Assembly: GCF_000003815.2 (NCBI RefSeq) | Contig: NW_023365699.1 | Coordinates: forward strand, 1-37,402 | Direction: 5' to 3' | Length of the DNA stretch: 37,402 bases | Source of the DNA: Branchiostoma floridae | Taxonomy: Eukaryota > Chordata > Leptocardii > Amphioxiformes > Branchiostomatidae | In this document: one piece after another, positions 1 to 10,400 of the stretch | Position numbering within the stretch: position 1 is the stretch's first letter | Layout: each line of letters starts with the position of its first letter | Program-made: the position numbers and the translations under genes | Notes under the pieces: model-generated | The model's database searches: none | What the model was told of the DNA's origin: nothing | What the model saw: the letters and a program-made list of their open reading frames with translations, nothing else

Positions 1-137
1 GGCTGGGTTAATGACCCTCTTTCCCAGAGGTGCGGTAACTGTCGGGTCAGCCGCTAAGAGCACAATTTAGTCAGGCTAGTCTGACAACTATTTATAATAT
101 GGTATAGTCCCATAACAGGTAAAGGTGACGTACTTAC

Positions 138-323
138 ATCTGATTTACTTGATTTTATACCCTTATGGTCATCTTGCAGTCGACTATCCAAATGGAGATC
201 ACCAGCAGGGGATGACGTCTGTTGCAGTTCCTTCCTTGTCCTCTGGAGTACATCTTCCAGATTTTTGCTGAACAAAGACTCCTGAAAATGTTTTGGAAAG
301 ATATGATAATCCCTTTGTTGGTA
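138..323 (-). CDS. Second exon of the same unidentified gene
   Basis: 62 codons, phase 0 on both sides, ending at a strong donor (GAT|gtaagt). The acceptor (tttgcaaag|TAC) is pyrimidine-poor; an alternative AG lies about 29 bases upstream but would break the frame with the 13-residue start exon. The translated segment is hydrophilic and rich in Lys, Gln, Ser and Asp (for example SLFSKNLEDVLQRTRKELQQ) and looks like a short helix followed by a disordered tail. No family recognised. The rest of the gene lies outside the window. Confidence 0.4.
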
Positions 324-543
324 CTTTGCAAATTGATTGGTGATGACCCTAAATTCCAAATGGGTGTACAATCGGGTGATGATTAATTGACTTATAATTG
401 ATTGTTGGTTTGTAATATTGTGCATAATTCATAACCAAGGCATCTGGAATGTTTTCCACATACTTTAGAAATACAATGTATTACTACATTTCTGAATCAT
501 TAAAAAATGGATAACGTTATAAAGTGAATACCATTTTACATAC

Positions 544-582
544 CAGGTCCATTCTTTGTCTCGGCAGTCCTGACGACTCCAT
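544..582 (-). CDS. Start exon of unidentified minus-strand gene
   Basis: Short first coding exon of a gene reading leftward out of the window. It codes 13 residues (MESSGLPRQRMDL) and ends in phase 0 at a good donor (CTG|gtatgt). The ATG has A at -3 and G at +4. Upstream on the minus strand lies a pyrimidine-rich stretch ending in ACACAG, so a 5' non-coding exon further right is likely. The product is not recognised. Confidence 0.4.
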
Positions 583-1312
583 TGTGTCACTACTGTGCTA
601 TTATGAAAAGGGGCTGTGTATAAAGAAACAGCAAGCATCTGCATTTTATTCCTTACAATTGTAAACTTATGATTTTATTTGAATGAACGCTACCTTGTTC
701 ATACGCACTCTAGCACACAAACACAACTTTGTTAAACAGCTGACAATACAATTCCAGACTGACAGTCTAAGTTCCGGAAAACTTTACGTCTGTTGATGGA
801 TTCCCATACCACAACAGCTGTTCTTGCATTAGACAATCACACAACCCACCCTATCTGCTTGGAGATTACCTGAAGCTGATTACCAAATGCCGAAACCACG
901 TTGCCTGTTCCACAATACCGAAAATATAGGGTGATTTCTGAAGTTATCACATCGATTATAACAACAGCTATCGCGAAAAAGAAGATTGTGCATCATCACT
1001 CAATTGAGTACAGACGGCATGCCAAACTACATACGAATGCGGCAAAACGGAACATAGAGATGCGAACACTGAAGACATAGACTAACAAGAGTCTGAAAAC
1101 TCAAACCTGCTTGAAATATTTTGTTTTGTGATGGTGCGTATGGTGTGTTGTGGGTTTGATATGGTTTGACGTTTGGCAAAATTATTCCATCATTGTTCTT
1201 ATATATCTACCTATGGTAAACGGTAAAATCCAAAACTACACCTTTCTGGTGACCTCTGACCATTTCCTTTTTATTTCCTATTGTTACACCTGCACCTGGC
1301 ACATATCCCTAA
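583..1312. other. Non-coding, upstream of the left-edge gene
   Basis: No convincing exon seen on either strand. Open frames here are short and lack splice signals. The minus-strand acceptor just right of 582 suggests this is an intron in the 5' UTR of the left-edge gene. Confidence 0.3.
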
Positions 1313-1854
1313 GGCCACAGCAAGTAAATTTTATGGATGACATCCTCTGTAGACTGCAAAAATAGTGCGATAGGGCGAAAAAAAAACAAGATGGGTGAAA
1401 AAAACCAAGATGGCTACATTTTCAAAAATAGGCTCCATAAAGTTGTGATGAGTGTTGTAAAAAGAATTAAAGGGACAAAACATGATATCAGAGCCAACAA
1501 GGCATTCTTTCCTGTATTTAAGACATGTACTGGTGTGGTAAAAGTGACACTAGTGTGGTACTAGACTGGCATCACCAACAAAGTTGGTAACCACACTCAT
1601 AGCTTCCATATTGGTGTCACTTTTACAATTATCCAATAAGTTTCACTTCTACAACTACAGTCCTGGGTACCTCGCAAGTGTCACTTCTACAAGAACAATT
1701 ATCAGGCTATAACACAATATATTTGCTCATTTTGGTACTTTATCGTCATGTTGACCATCCCTGCAGAAGAAAAAAATTCTTGTTTTTTTTTCTGAAATCA
1801 GGCGAAAATTAATGCGCGCGCTGATGTCATCCATAACATTTACTTGCTGTGGCC
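1313..1854. mobile_element. Harbinger-like MITE, 542 bp
   Basis: The two ends form a 32-bp terminal inverted repeat (1313-1344 and 1823-1854) with a single mismatch, starting GGCCACAGCAAGTAAAT. It is flanked by TAA on both sides (1310-1312 and 1855-1857), the 3-bp TWA duplication typical of PIF/Harbinger transposons. There is no transposase frame, so the copy is non-autonomous. A truncated copy in the other orientation occurs at about 20740-21025 and forms part of an exon there. Confidence 0.75.
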
Positions 1855-1857
1855 TAA

Positions 1858-2218
1858 TGTGTATATAACGGTTTGTTCCATACAGAGGTGACAGGGATAG
1901 TCACAGTTACTCTTTCTACTAGTTGTGGATCTGTGCAGCCATCAGCTTCATATCCCTAATGTGTATATAGTGATTCACCCCGCACCAGCGGATGCCTAAT
2001 TACCCATCTGGCATGCTCTATCAGTTACTGTTACGGTATCAGTTACTGGGACCACCCTACTCCTGTCAAAAAGGGGTGTAAATAATTTTTTTTAAACAAA
2101 CCACAAAGCAACAGCAAACTTCTAATCTACTTAATAGCACAATAGGTCACACACTCTATCCCCATAGCAAAGGAAATCGCAATCCATCCAGAGGCTCTAA
2201 AGATATTGGTCCGGAATC
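1858..2218. other. Non-coding spacer
   Basis: No exon or clear repeat structure recognised between two transposons. Confidence 0.3.
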
Positions 2219-2226
2219 ACAAAGAT

Positions 2227-3463
2227 GAGGGCCCCCAAGGGGGGGTACCGACAACGCTCTACGCTAAATTTGGGAGGACCGGCTACGTAATACGCTAAAT
2301 TATGGACACTTTATTACGCTCTACGCTAAATTACGAAATTTCATAATGCATTATGCAAATATTTATTGTCTTTTGGCTGAACTCCGCCGACGGCAGAACA
2401 TGTGAAGATGAGATCTAAACAAAACTGATAATTCCATCAATAAGATTAAAACTTAACTTCTAAAGACGTCTTGCTGGCCAAAGGCGGCGACAGCAAATTT
2501 CTCATGTGACGTAATTTTCAGCACTTGTAGCACCGAAAGCGGAGGCGCGACAATCCTAGGCCGTCCGAGGGCATGCTCCCCCGGGAATATTGTGAAATCC
2601 TGACCCTCTGAACCGCCATTTTATGCATTTTGAAGGGCAAATTTTGCTCACAGACTAAGCTAAGTTAAATAGCATCCAATTAGATGGTTTTAGCTTTAAG
2701 CTGGGCAACGCCCCCAAACATCATTTTCAGATTTCGAGTGCCGAAAGCACGAACAGTCAAACTGTCGCAAGGTAGGTACGGGAAAATTTGGAAATTTTTA
2801 CCCTCTGAAACACCATTTCCTGCATTTTGAGGGACAAATTTTACTGACAGACCCTATGCTCAATGTAATGACATTTCTGTCAGAGAAACGTCTTTGAGGG
2901 CGACGAGCGCCGGAGAGTCGTGAGCGCCGGAGGCCCAACCCGTCGCAAGCATTGGCAAGGGCCGCCCGGCGCCCGGAGAAAAATTGAAATCTCGACCCTC
3001 TGAAATGCCATTTCCTCCATTTAAGGGGCACGTTTTGCTTGTTAACTAAGCTATATAGCTAAGGTCGGTACAAAGATTTCTACTAGTTGGGGGACAACGC
3101 TCCCGCAACATATTTTCACCATGTACAGTGCCGAAGTGTTGAGCCATAGCAAGGAATGTCCGGCGAAATTTTGAAATCTGGACCCTTTGAAACGCAATTT
3201 CCAGCATTTTCGCGGGTAAAATTTGCCGGTAGACTAGTTAAGTTTAATGAAACTTTGATTACGATTGACGAAAAATTTATATGAATTACGTTGTACGGTA
3301 AAATCCGGTTAGCTTCTACGTAATACGTTAAATTAAAGGGGCCAATATCGCTCGACGCAAAATGCACCGATTACGCCCTACGTTGAATTCGAGTGGTCCC
3401 GCTACGTAGTACGTAGAATTAAAACCGCCGATTACGCTCTACGGAAAAGGGCTTTGGGGCCCC
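2227..3463. mobile_element. Non-autonomous DNA element with subterminal repeats
   Basis: Ends are short inverted repeats (GAGGGCCCCCAAG at left, CTTTGGGGCCC at right) flanked by CAAAGAT at 2220-2226 and 3464-3470, a likely 7-8 bp target duplication. Both subterminal regions (about 2255-2335 and 3290-3445) carry several copies of a TACGCTCTACGCTAAATT-like motif. The middle has four copies, about 190-200 bp apart, of a module beginning near CCCTCTGAAA (about 2600, 2805, 2995 and 3182). No transposase is visible. Confidence 0.55.
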
Positions 3464-3470
3464 CAAAGAT

Positions 3471-4380
3471 CCCTACCAGAAACAGTACATGCTTTTTTCA
3501 AGCATGTAATTACAATACTCTGCAGTCGACGGAGTTTACCCTCCAGTCACAAAGTAATAAAGATGAAATTGTATACAACTTTAGAATAAAAGATTTCCCC
3601 TACAGTAATTGGTATTCTGTACATCACGAGTATCAGATAAAAACAAGCCGGTTCTTTAAGTTTTCTGGAAATAGGCTGTCAGTCCAGAAGTGTCGTTCAC
3701 AATCGACTCGAAAAGAAATTTTAATGGTGAAGGTAAATATTGCGTGGCATTGCTGCTAAATGACTCGAATATCAAAAACAATGCAAAAAAGAGGAAGTCC
3801 TTCATATACATGTTCCAATCTATGACTCCAGACTTTTTTTTAAAAAGAGGAAGTTAGGATGTTTACACTGTGATGCAGGGTAATCCCCAATTCAAACACC
3901 AAGCATCCACCCACTGTAGAAGTTCACTTTAGTAAATTGAGATTGCTGGCATCCCTCAGCAGTAGCCCTGATGGCATTTTGATAGAAGAAGTTTATTTGC
4001 AAGTTCTTGCCCGAGGGCTAATTGCAACATGAAACATACAGAAAATCGACAATTAGTAATACATGTAGGACCCTACCCAAATTTACTTGTCCAGACACCA
4101 TACTCCCCAATACTCCCCAATATTAAGGACTCTGAGATTTATCCATTGTAGAAACTCCTTACTAACTAAGCTTAATGGATGATTGACTAATTTTGGTGGC
4201 TGACCTGCCCATGATCAATCGTTACTTATACAAATGACACAGGACGTAATGTCAGAATATTTTAAAGTTACATTTTAAAAATATTTCATAAGTTACATTC
4301 TAAACTGCCATCATCATTTATTAATGTATGAAATTTTCATCATGTAGCATAATTCAAATGCAGTATGACATTTCTAGTGC
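3471..4380. other. Non-coding
   Basis: One 101-codon open frame starts at 3454, but it begins in the transposon end and lacks splice sites or a recognisable product. Treated as chance. Confidence 0.3.
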
Positions 4381-4389
4381 TCCTTTTTA

Positions 4390-4660
4390 CCCAATTTGAG
4401 TTCTGAATGCAATCTGACCTTAACAACCCCCTCCCACATTGTTAACACATTTGCATTTGTATGATTTACCACGATTATCATTATTCATTTGCGTTGTATG
4501 GGTTTGTTTGTACAGTTAAATTTCTATCTCCTTTTGCTTTTATTATGACCTACGTTTTTTTAACTTGCATTCTGTTTACTCATCGACTCCCTTGGAAATG
4601 AGCCCTGCAGTGGTACTGGATAACCCACATGTATCCGATGAATGAATAAACAAAGACAGA
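4390..4660 (+). mobile_element. Possible 3' tail of a LINE
   Basis: Pyrimidine-rich sequence ending in a short GC-richer motif (about 4590-4635) and then AATGAATAAACAAAG. The layout resembles the 3' UTR of CR1/L2-type retrotransposons. No coding part is attached. Weak call. Confidence 0.3.
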
Positions 4661-5430
4661 TATGCCACAAGTATGAGATTCCTATCACGTTCTAATCTAA
4701 GAAAATTCTCATGAATCAATTTACGGCCATTTCAAACTTTAAAAAAGTTTTCGACCATACTGTTAATTGTACAAAGCTGCTCCAGAATGACAAAATACTG
4801 ACTACTGTAATCTTTGAAATGTTAAGGGTAACTTAATTCTAGGAACTTAAGTGGTCACTATTGAACTGTTAAAATGTCATCATCAATTATTTTATCACTC
4901 TGGGGCCAGCTACATTTGAAGATATCATCGGTACAATCCAAAGCCATGAGCAAAATTATTGTCGTCATAATCAAAAGGATGTACAGTGTATGGTGTAAGT
5001 TACAATAAATGGACACAAATGTTGTAAACTGATCTAAATTTCAATCGCAAAGAAAACAAGAAGGACCCAAAAATGAAGTATCTCTTGTTCAGTGGAACAT
5101 ACTCTTCAGTTTGTGGTTAGTCATTTTGTCAGCCATTCTGACCACCAAGGTTTCATAATTATTGCAACTTTTTTTGACAATCTTCTTTTTTTTGACAATC
5201 TTCTTTTTATTTGCATGCTCGCATTAGACTTGGGGTTCCCAGACAATGACATCCATATACTAGTAAATCAAACATGACCTAATAAGAAATCCAAGTCTAA
5301 GTTGTTCTTTAATGCATATATATATATATATATAAACGTATCTACAACTTGATCCCAAACCATGCAAATCTATTCCCAACTCTATAAGACTCTATCCTGT
5401 CGCCTGGGAGCTGTACTGGCCTGTTTCACT
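4661..5430. other. Non-coding with AT microsatellite
   Basis: No exon recognised. A (TA)n microsatellite lies at about 5315-5334, and a short tandem copy of TTTTTTTGACAATCTTC at about 5168-5205. Confidence 0.4.
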
Positions 5431-6650
5431 CATCTTTTTTTTTTCTGGCGGGAGCACTGATTCGCGATTTTCGGACTTCTACCGCAAGACGGCACAAAGA
5501 ACCTAATAGCAAAAGCAACGCGAATCAGCGCTATCGCAAAAATAAACGCTCTCGCTCCCGAAATCTACGAACGGGACTAGCTGGAGGCCGCGTTCATATT
5601 CGGGAAACAATTTCTTGGCATAAGATTTTCATTTATTTTCATGATAACGAAACTGTGTTAGGATCAACGACAACCTTTTCCGTCATAACAAGCTTAAATC
5701 ACTTGATACATAGTAGTTTGCTCTGAGATTGCATGGCTTGTTTGTGTGCGAAGTCTGTGAAGTAGGGTGTCTCCAGTATCGTCGCGAAACTGCACAAAAC
5801 GGACAAACTGCACGCGCTCAAATATCGTTCAACTTTGTTAGTAATGCAGACTTTTAAACTTAGACTTTACCCAAACACTTAAATGCCGGCCTATTCCAGT
5901 TGCTTGCCATCCTAAAATCCAAATCATTTGTTCAGACATAAGGTGGTACATACCTCTTCTGAATATTGCGTGCAACCACCCAAACGGCCGCATCGACTGG
6001 CGCTGCCTGCTCACTCGGGATGTCGTTCGTCGGCTACAAAATTTCCAAATGTCTGTTTTTTTTCATCCGCGCTAAACGACACAGGTTGTTCCGAGCACAA
6101 GTACCGACGACCTAGCAGAAACACCAACACCTTATGCTTTCACACAAAAGCACAAATTTAACGGGATCTTCAGCATTTGAACCCCCTGGGAGCTCGAAGG
6201 TTACATTGTCAGTGAGTCTTTGGCTAGTGCAGTGCGTAGAACTTTCCAGAGCGCCTCACCGGGGGTATTTCCAATTCATCAATCACATGACCGATACCCA
6301 TGGAAAAAACCCGATGAGATCATAACTACCACTTCCTCTTTCAGTTTTGTACAATTTTGTCCAAAACTGTATAGAAAATTATACAATAACGTTAACAGAC
6401 GGACTAGAGCATCCACAGTAGTCATTCCCTGGTCTTCTAAAGCCCAAAGAAGAAATCTTTGGGGTCTGTTTTTGAACATTTTACCCTTAAATGTCCGAGC
6501 TATGAATAGATGGGGAATACCCTTCGTCATTGTACCGGAGCTCTATTGTCTGACACGCTGTACTGTAAACAACAGGCACACCTGTTGATGCGCACCACGA
6601 AGTGCTGAATGTTGCAGACGGGATCGCAAACGTGAGTAGTAGTACTTGTA
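5430..6650. promoter_or_regulatory. CpG-richer region, possible divergent promoter
   Basis: Base composition changes to CpG-rich. There are inverted motifs (CTGATTCGCG near 5457 and CGCGAATCAG near 5520). Candidate donors face outward: a plus-strand GCAAAC|gtgagt near 6631 and a minus-strand AAGAG|gtatgt near 5945. These would suit 5' non-coding exons of the ankyrin gene (rightward) and of the left-edge gene (leftward). Inference only; no TATA box was established. Confidence 0.25.
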
Positions 6651-7205
6651 TTTGTATCGTTTTTGTGTCCTTTTTTACAGTGTCGGAATTCAAAGACCGG
6701 CTGTACTTCATAAACTAACTAGTCATAAAATAACCTCCTCGTTAATTCATATGGAAGAACTGCTATGCTTTGGGGCAAGCCATAATAACCGTCTGGAGGG
6801 ATATTATTTGGCCTAATACGAATTTGACGTCTTGCATTATGTTCCAAGGGCCATCAGTGAAAACTGGGTTAAGGGATATCAGTGAATTATTTTTTCCACA
6901 CCGGAGATGTTTTCCGACGACACGAGATTGCTTAATTCTATGTCAGTTAAGTGCTGATTCTATGTATTGACTGGGAGTTTATATGTGTCATGAAGTGTTA
7001 ATAAATTTTGCATAAGGAAAGAGGTGGAGAAATCGTTTTCTCATGATATATGTCAATAACAAAATATCCCATACGCCGGAGACCAATATAGCTTTGTTTT
7101 TAAGTACAACTGATATGGTTGGACTGGCTACATTATGCTTGCAACTGCTACTAAGCCCCCCTCCCCAAGACGAATCATGTAAACTTAAATATTTCCAACA
7201 TTCAG
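6650..7205 (+). other. Probable 5' intron of the ankyrin gene
   Basis: No exon seen. The stretch ends at an acceptor (caacattcag|GTCGAC) seven bases before the start codon of the signal-peptide exon. Confidence 0.3.
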
Positions 7206-7422
7206 GTCGACAATGGGACTACGCTTGTTCTGCATCCTTGTGAGCCTGCAATGTGCAACCATTGCAGGCAAAAGGTGGAATGCATGCTTGGAGGCCAACA
7301 AAAACGGGAGTGATTGTGTCTGGTACAACTCAAACTCAGTTGACTGCTGCTCAGCATGTGATACCTGTAGCGACTGTGAAGCGTACACCGCCGATGACAC
7401 ATTCTTCACAAAATGGGAGATG
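7206..7422 (+). CDS. Signal peptide and Cys-rich exon
   Basis: The start codon at 7213 has A at -3 and G at +4. Residues 1-18 look like a classical signal peptide: Arg in the n-region, a hydrophobic core ([14 protein letters not shown]) and a small residue near the cut. After it come seven cysteines spaced C-x9-C-x9-CC-x2-C-x2-C-x2-C, with acidic residues between, a pattern I do not match to a known fold. 70 codons, phase 0 end at ATG|gtaaac. The acceptor just before the ATG implies an upstream 5' UTR exon. Confidence 0.5.
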
Positions 7423-10400
7423 GTAAACATACTGTTTAGTTCAACCTTTTTCCATAATGCTGTTAACCAACTCAGATGCACTATATTGATGAAGCTGTAT
7501 ATTCATTCCTCCATGCTAATATCCTCAGCTCAATTGCACCTATACCTACCTACCTACCTAGTGGCTTGACCTCCAGGTCGTTGGGGGGACAAGGTAGCCA
7601 TGAAGATGGAGTTGTCTCCAGGCCCTTCTGTTGCTTATACAAATGTATATGTAGCACATGCATGGTAGAGCGAAGGCATGTGAATGTAAGTAAATTTATA
7701 TATATTATTAAGCATTTCACAGAGATTTTGTTTTCTTAACTCCTGCTCAGTATTGTGATTTCTGGGATAATAGATAGTTGTTGAGGTGGGAGAAAAAAAT
7801 TGAAGTAACATTAGATTTTCATTCAGGGATTAGTAATGCTAGTTAACCTTTATCCGCAGGGTAACATACTATATTTGTTGCATTTACCCACTGTGACGGT
7901 ATTAAGGAATATCAAGTCGACGGACAGTGGTTTCAAGTTGTAATACTAGTAAGTGTTCAAACTACAGTAGTTTAAAACTATCGTCCGTCGACTTGATATC
8001 CCTAAATAGCCGCTTTTGAAAACAACGGATATAGGTTACCCTGCGGATAAAGGTGAACTATCGTTAATTATTGGCACAGATTTGAGACAGCGTTACAAAT
8101 AGTCAATTTTTGGGAACGGTAATTCCGACTGCATGTTTTGTTGACAAAGGTCCTTTCACTGAAAGTATAACACCTTCTTGTCTGCCCCCTCCTGTCCGAA
8201 CCTTGCACCAGGGAAGATCTGGAAGCTTTGACCCCCAGAGGAAGGGAGTGTGCGGAGTACTGGATCAGAAAAGTGTAGTGATGACACGAAGAAGAAGAAG
8301 ACTGAAAGTATGTGCAGCTAAAACAGCTTGTGTATATTTTAGTAGCAGTCTGCATGTCTTTGGCATGGTACGTACACTTGCATGTACATCTCCATGGAAC
8401 AAAGTATAAAACACTGCAAAAAAACACAAGACATGGCACCTCACTCACTTAAGATTGATATTGCTCTAACTGAAGCTTCACATACACGATGAAAGTACAG
8501 GCATTGTTATAGTATGCTTCATGGTCGTGTTGATTGACATCGAAATCTACTTGCTTCACAGGAGGATGTAGCCACCCCTAGACTCGTAGTTAAATTTTGA
8601 TTATGAATTAATGCTAGTTCACCTTTATCCCTGTCGTGTTTGGAGGCGGGGTGTTTAGGTATATCAAATTGACGGATGGTGATTTCAAATTGCAATATTG
8701 TCGTTGACTTGATATCCCTGAGTGCTCTGTATTTTTAATATAATTTCAGTGCCAACAGACAACGTCTGGAAAAATGGCCGACGTTACAAAAGGACAACAA
8801 CAACTAAAACATTTGTTTAAAGCAGCCAGGGATGGAGATGTGGAAGTTGCGCAGCAACTACTGAAGGCTGGAGCAGATGTGGACATGGCTGATGAGGTAC
8901 ATTGTAGCATGCATGGATGAATGGATAATGCGATATCTACCTTGTTATGTAACATGCATTGGCATAATACCGGCAGTAAGACTTATACCGGCAGATAAAA
9001 AATAACATGTATGCACACTTCAGACATCTAGGTGTCTAATACATCATTTACAAAGCATCGATAACAATGCATTCGAAGACAACAAGGCCAAAAGTTTTCA
9101 GTATCTTTTTCGGGACAGGCAGCTTGTCGTGGGACGAACACACTGTCACATTCATTGCCAGATTTGTAGATCATAATTACACAAAGTTAAATGAAATTAT
9201 CAGTAAATGTTAAGAAGACATATTATCTAATTTTCTGCAATAGAAATAAAACCTATAACAAAAGTGCCAAAATCTTTTTAAAAAGTGTGCCCCTGTCTCA
9301 AGAGAGCCAAGCCAAATTCTTAGGTATAATCATTGATGATCGACTGACCTGGAAATCGCATATAACTATGTTAGGTAAAAAGATTTCAAAAACTATCGGT
9401 ATCATTGGAAAACTTAAACATATTCTTACTCAAAAAACCATTATTACCATATATAATAGTTTAATATACCCGTACCTAACCTACGGGAATATAGTCTGGG
9501 GATGCGCCTACAAAACCACACTACAGCCCCTGATATTGCTCCAAAAAAGATTTGTTCGTTCAGCCACGGGCGCCAGTTTTCATGCACATTCTGCACCTTT
9601 GTTTACAAAACTTAAGATTTTGAATATTTTTGATATCAACAGACTTCATCTGATGCTATTTACGTTTAAATTCCTAACCTGTTCTCTTCCAGAAACATTT
9701 AATGGTCTTCTAAATCTTAATTCTCATTTTCATAATTACCAAACACGACAAAGTGCTCATTTCCATATTCCCCTAGTTAGAACGTCAGTAGCCCAAATGA
9801 GTGTAAAATACAAATGTATAATTAATTGGAATAATCTCCCCCTCCATCTAAAATGTTTAACATCAATAATTAGTTTTAAACGCAATCTAAAAAATCACCT
9901 ACTTTCCTTTCCCACTGACATTTGACATCTTATCTTAACTTCTCCATTTGATAGCTTAAGTTGTTATTTAGTTGATATATTTCCCTGCTTTTAATAATTT
10001 AATTGTTGTTTTAATCATTTGGTATTTAGCTGCTACATTTCCTTGTTTTAGTCATTTGATAATAGCTTTATTTGTGTCACTTTAGTTACGATATATCCTT
10101 GTTTTTTCTTAATTCGTTAACTTTAGCTTCTCTATTTATTATATAGCTTCATTTGTGTTACGATAGTATCAATATTTAAATTGTTGCCAATAATTTTTTC
10201 CTTAACTTCTCCATTTGATAGCTTAAGTTGTTATTTAGTTGATATATTTCCCTGCTTTTAATAATTTAATTATTATTTAGCTTCTCTATTTGATGGCTTT
10301 TTTGTGTTAATTTAGTTGATACATTTCCTTGTTTTGTTATCAATTGTTTATCACCTCAATTATTTCATTAGAATTGCATATGTTATAGGAGGTAGGGCTC

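Noticed and set aside
3454-3759. 101-codon open frame
   Set aside because: It starts in a transposon end, has no splice or start support and no recognisable sequence.
8110-8409. Continuous 99-codon frame as a single-exon gene
   Set aside because: Only 8212-8307 lies between good splice sites in a phase that joins its neighbours; the rest reads into introns.
9191-9925. Functional host gene
   Set aside because: The sequence is the C-terminal part of a LINE reverse transcriptase, lacking the catalytic box and followed by a LINE-type 3' UTR.
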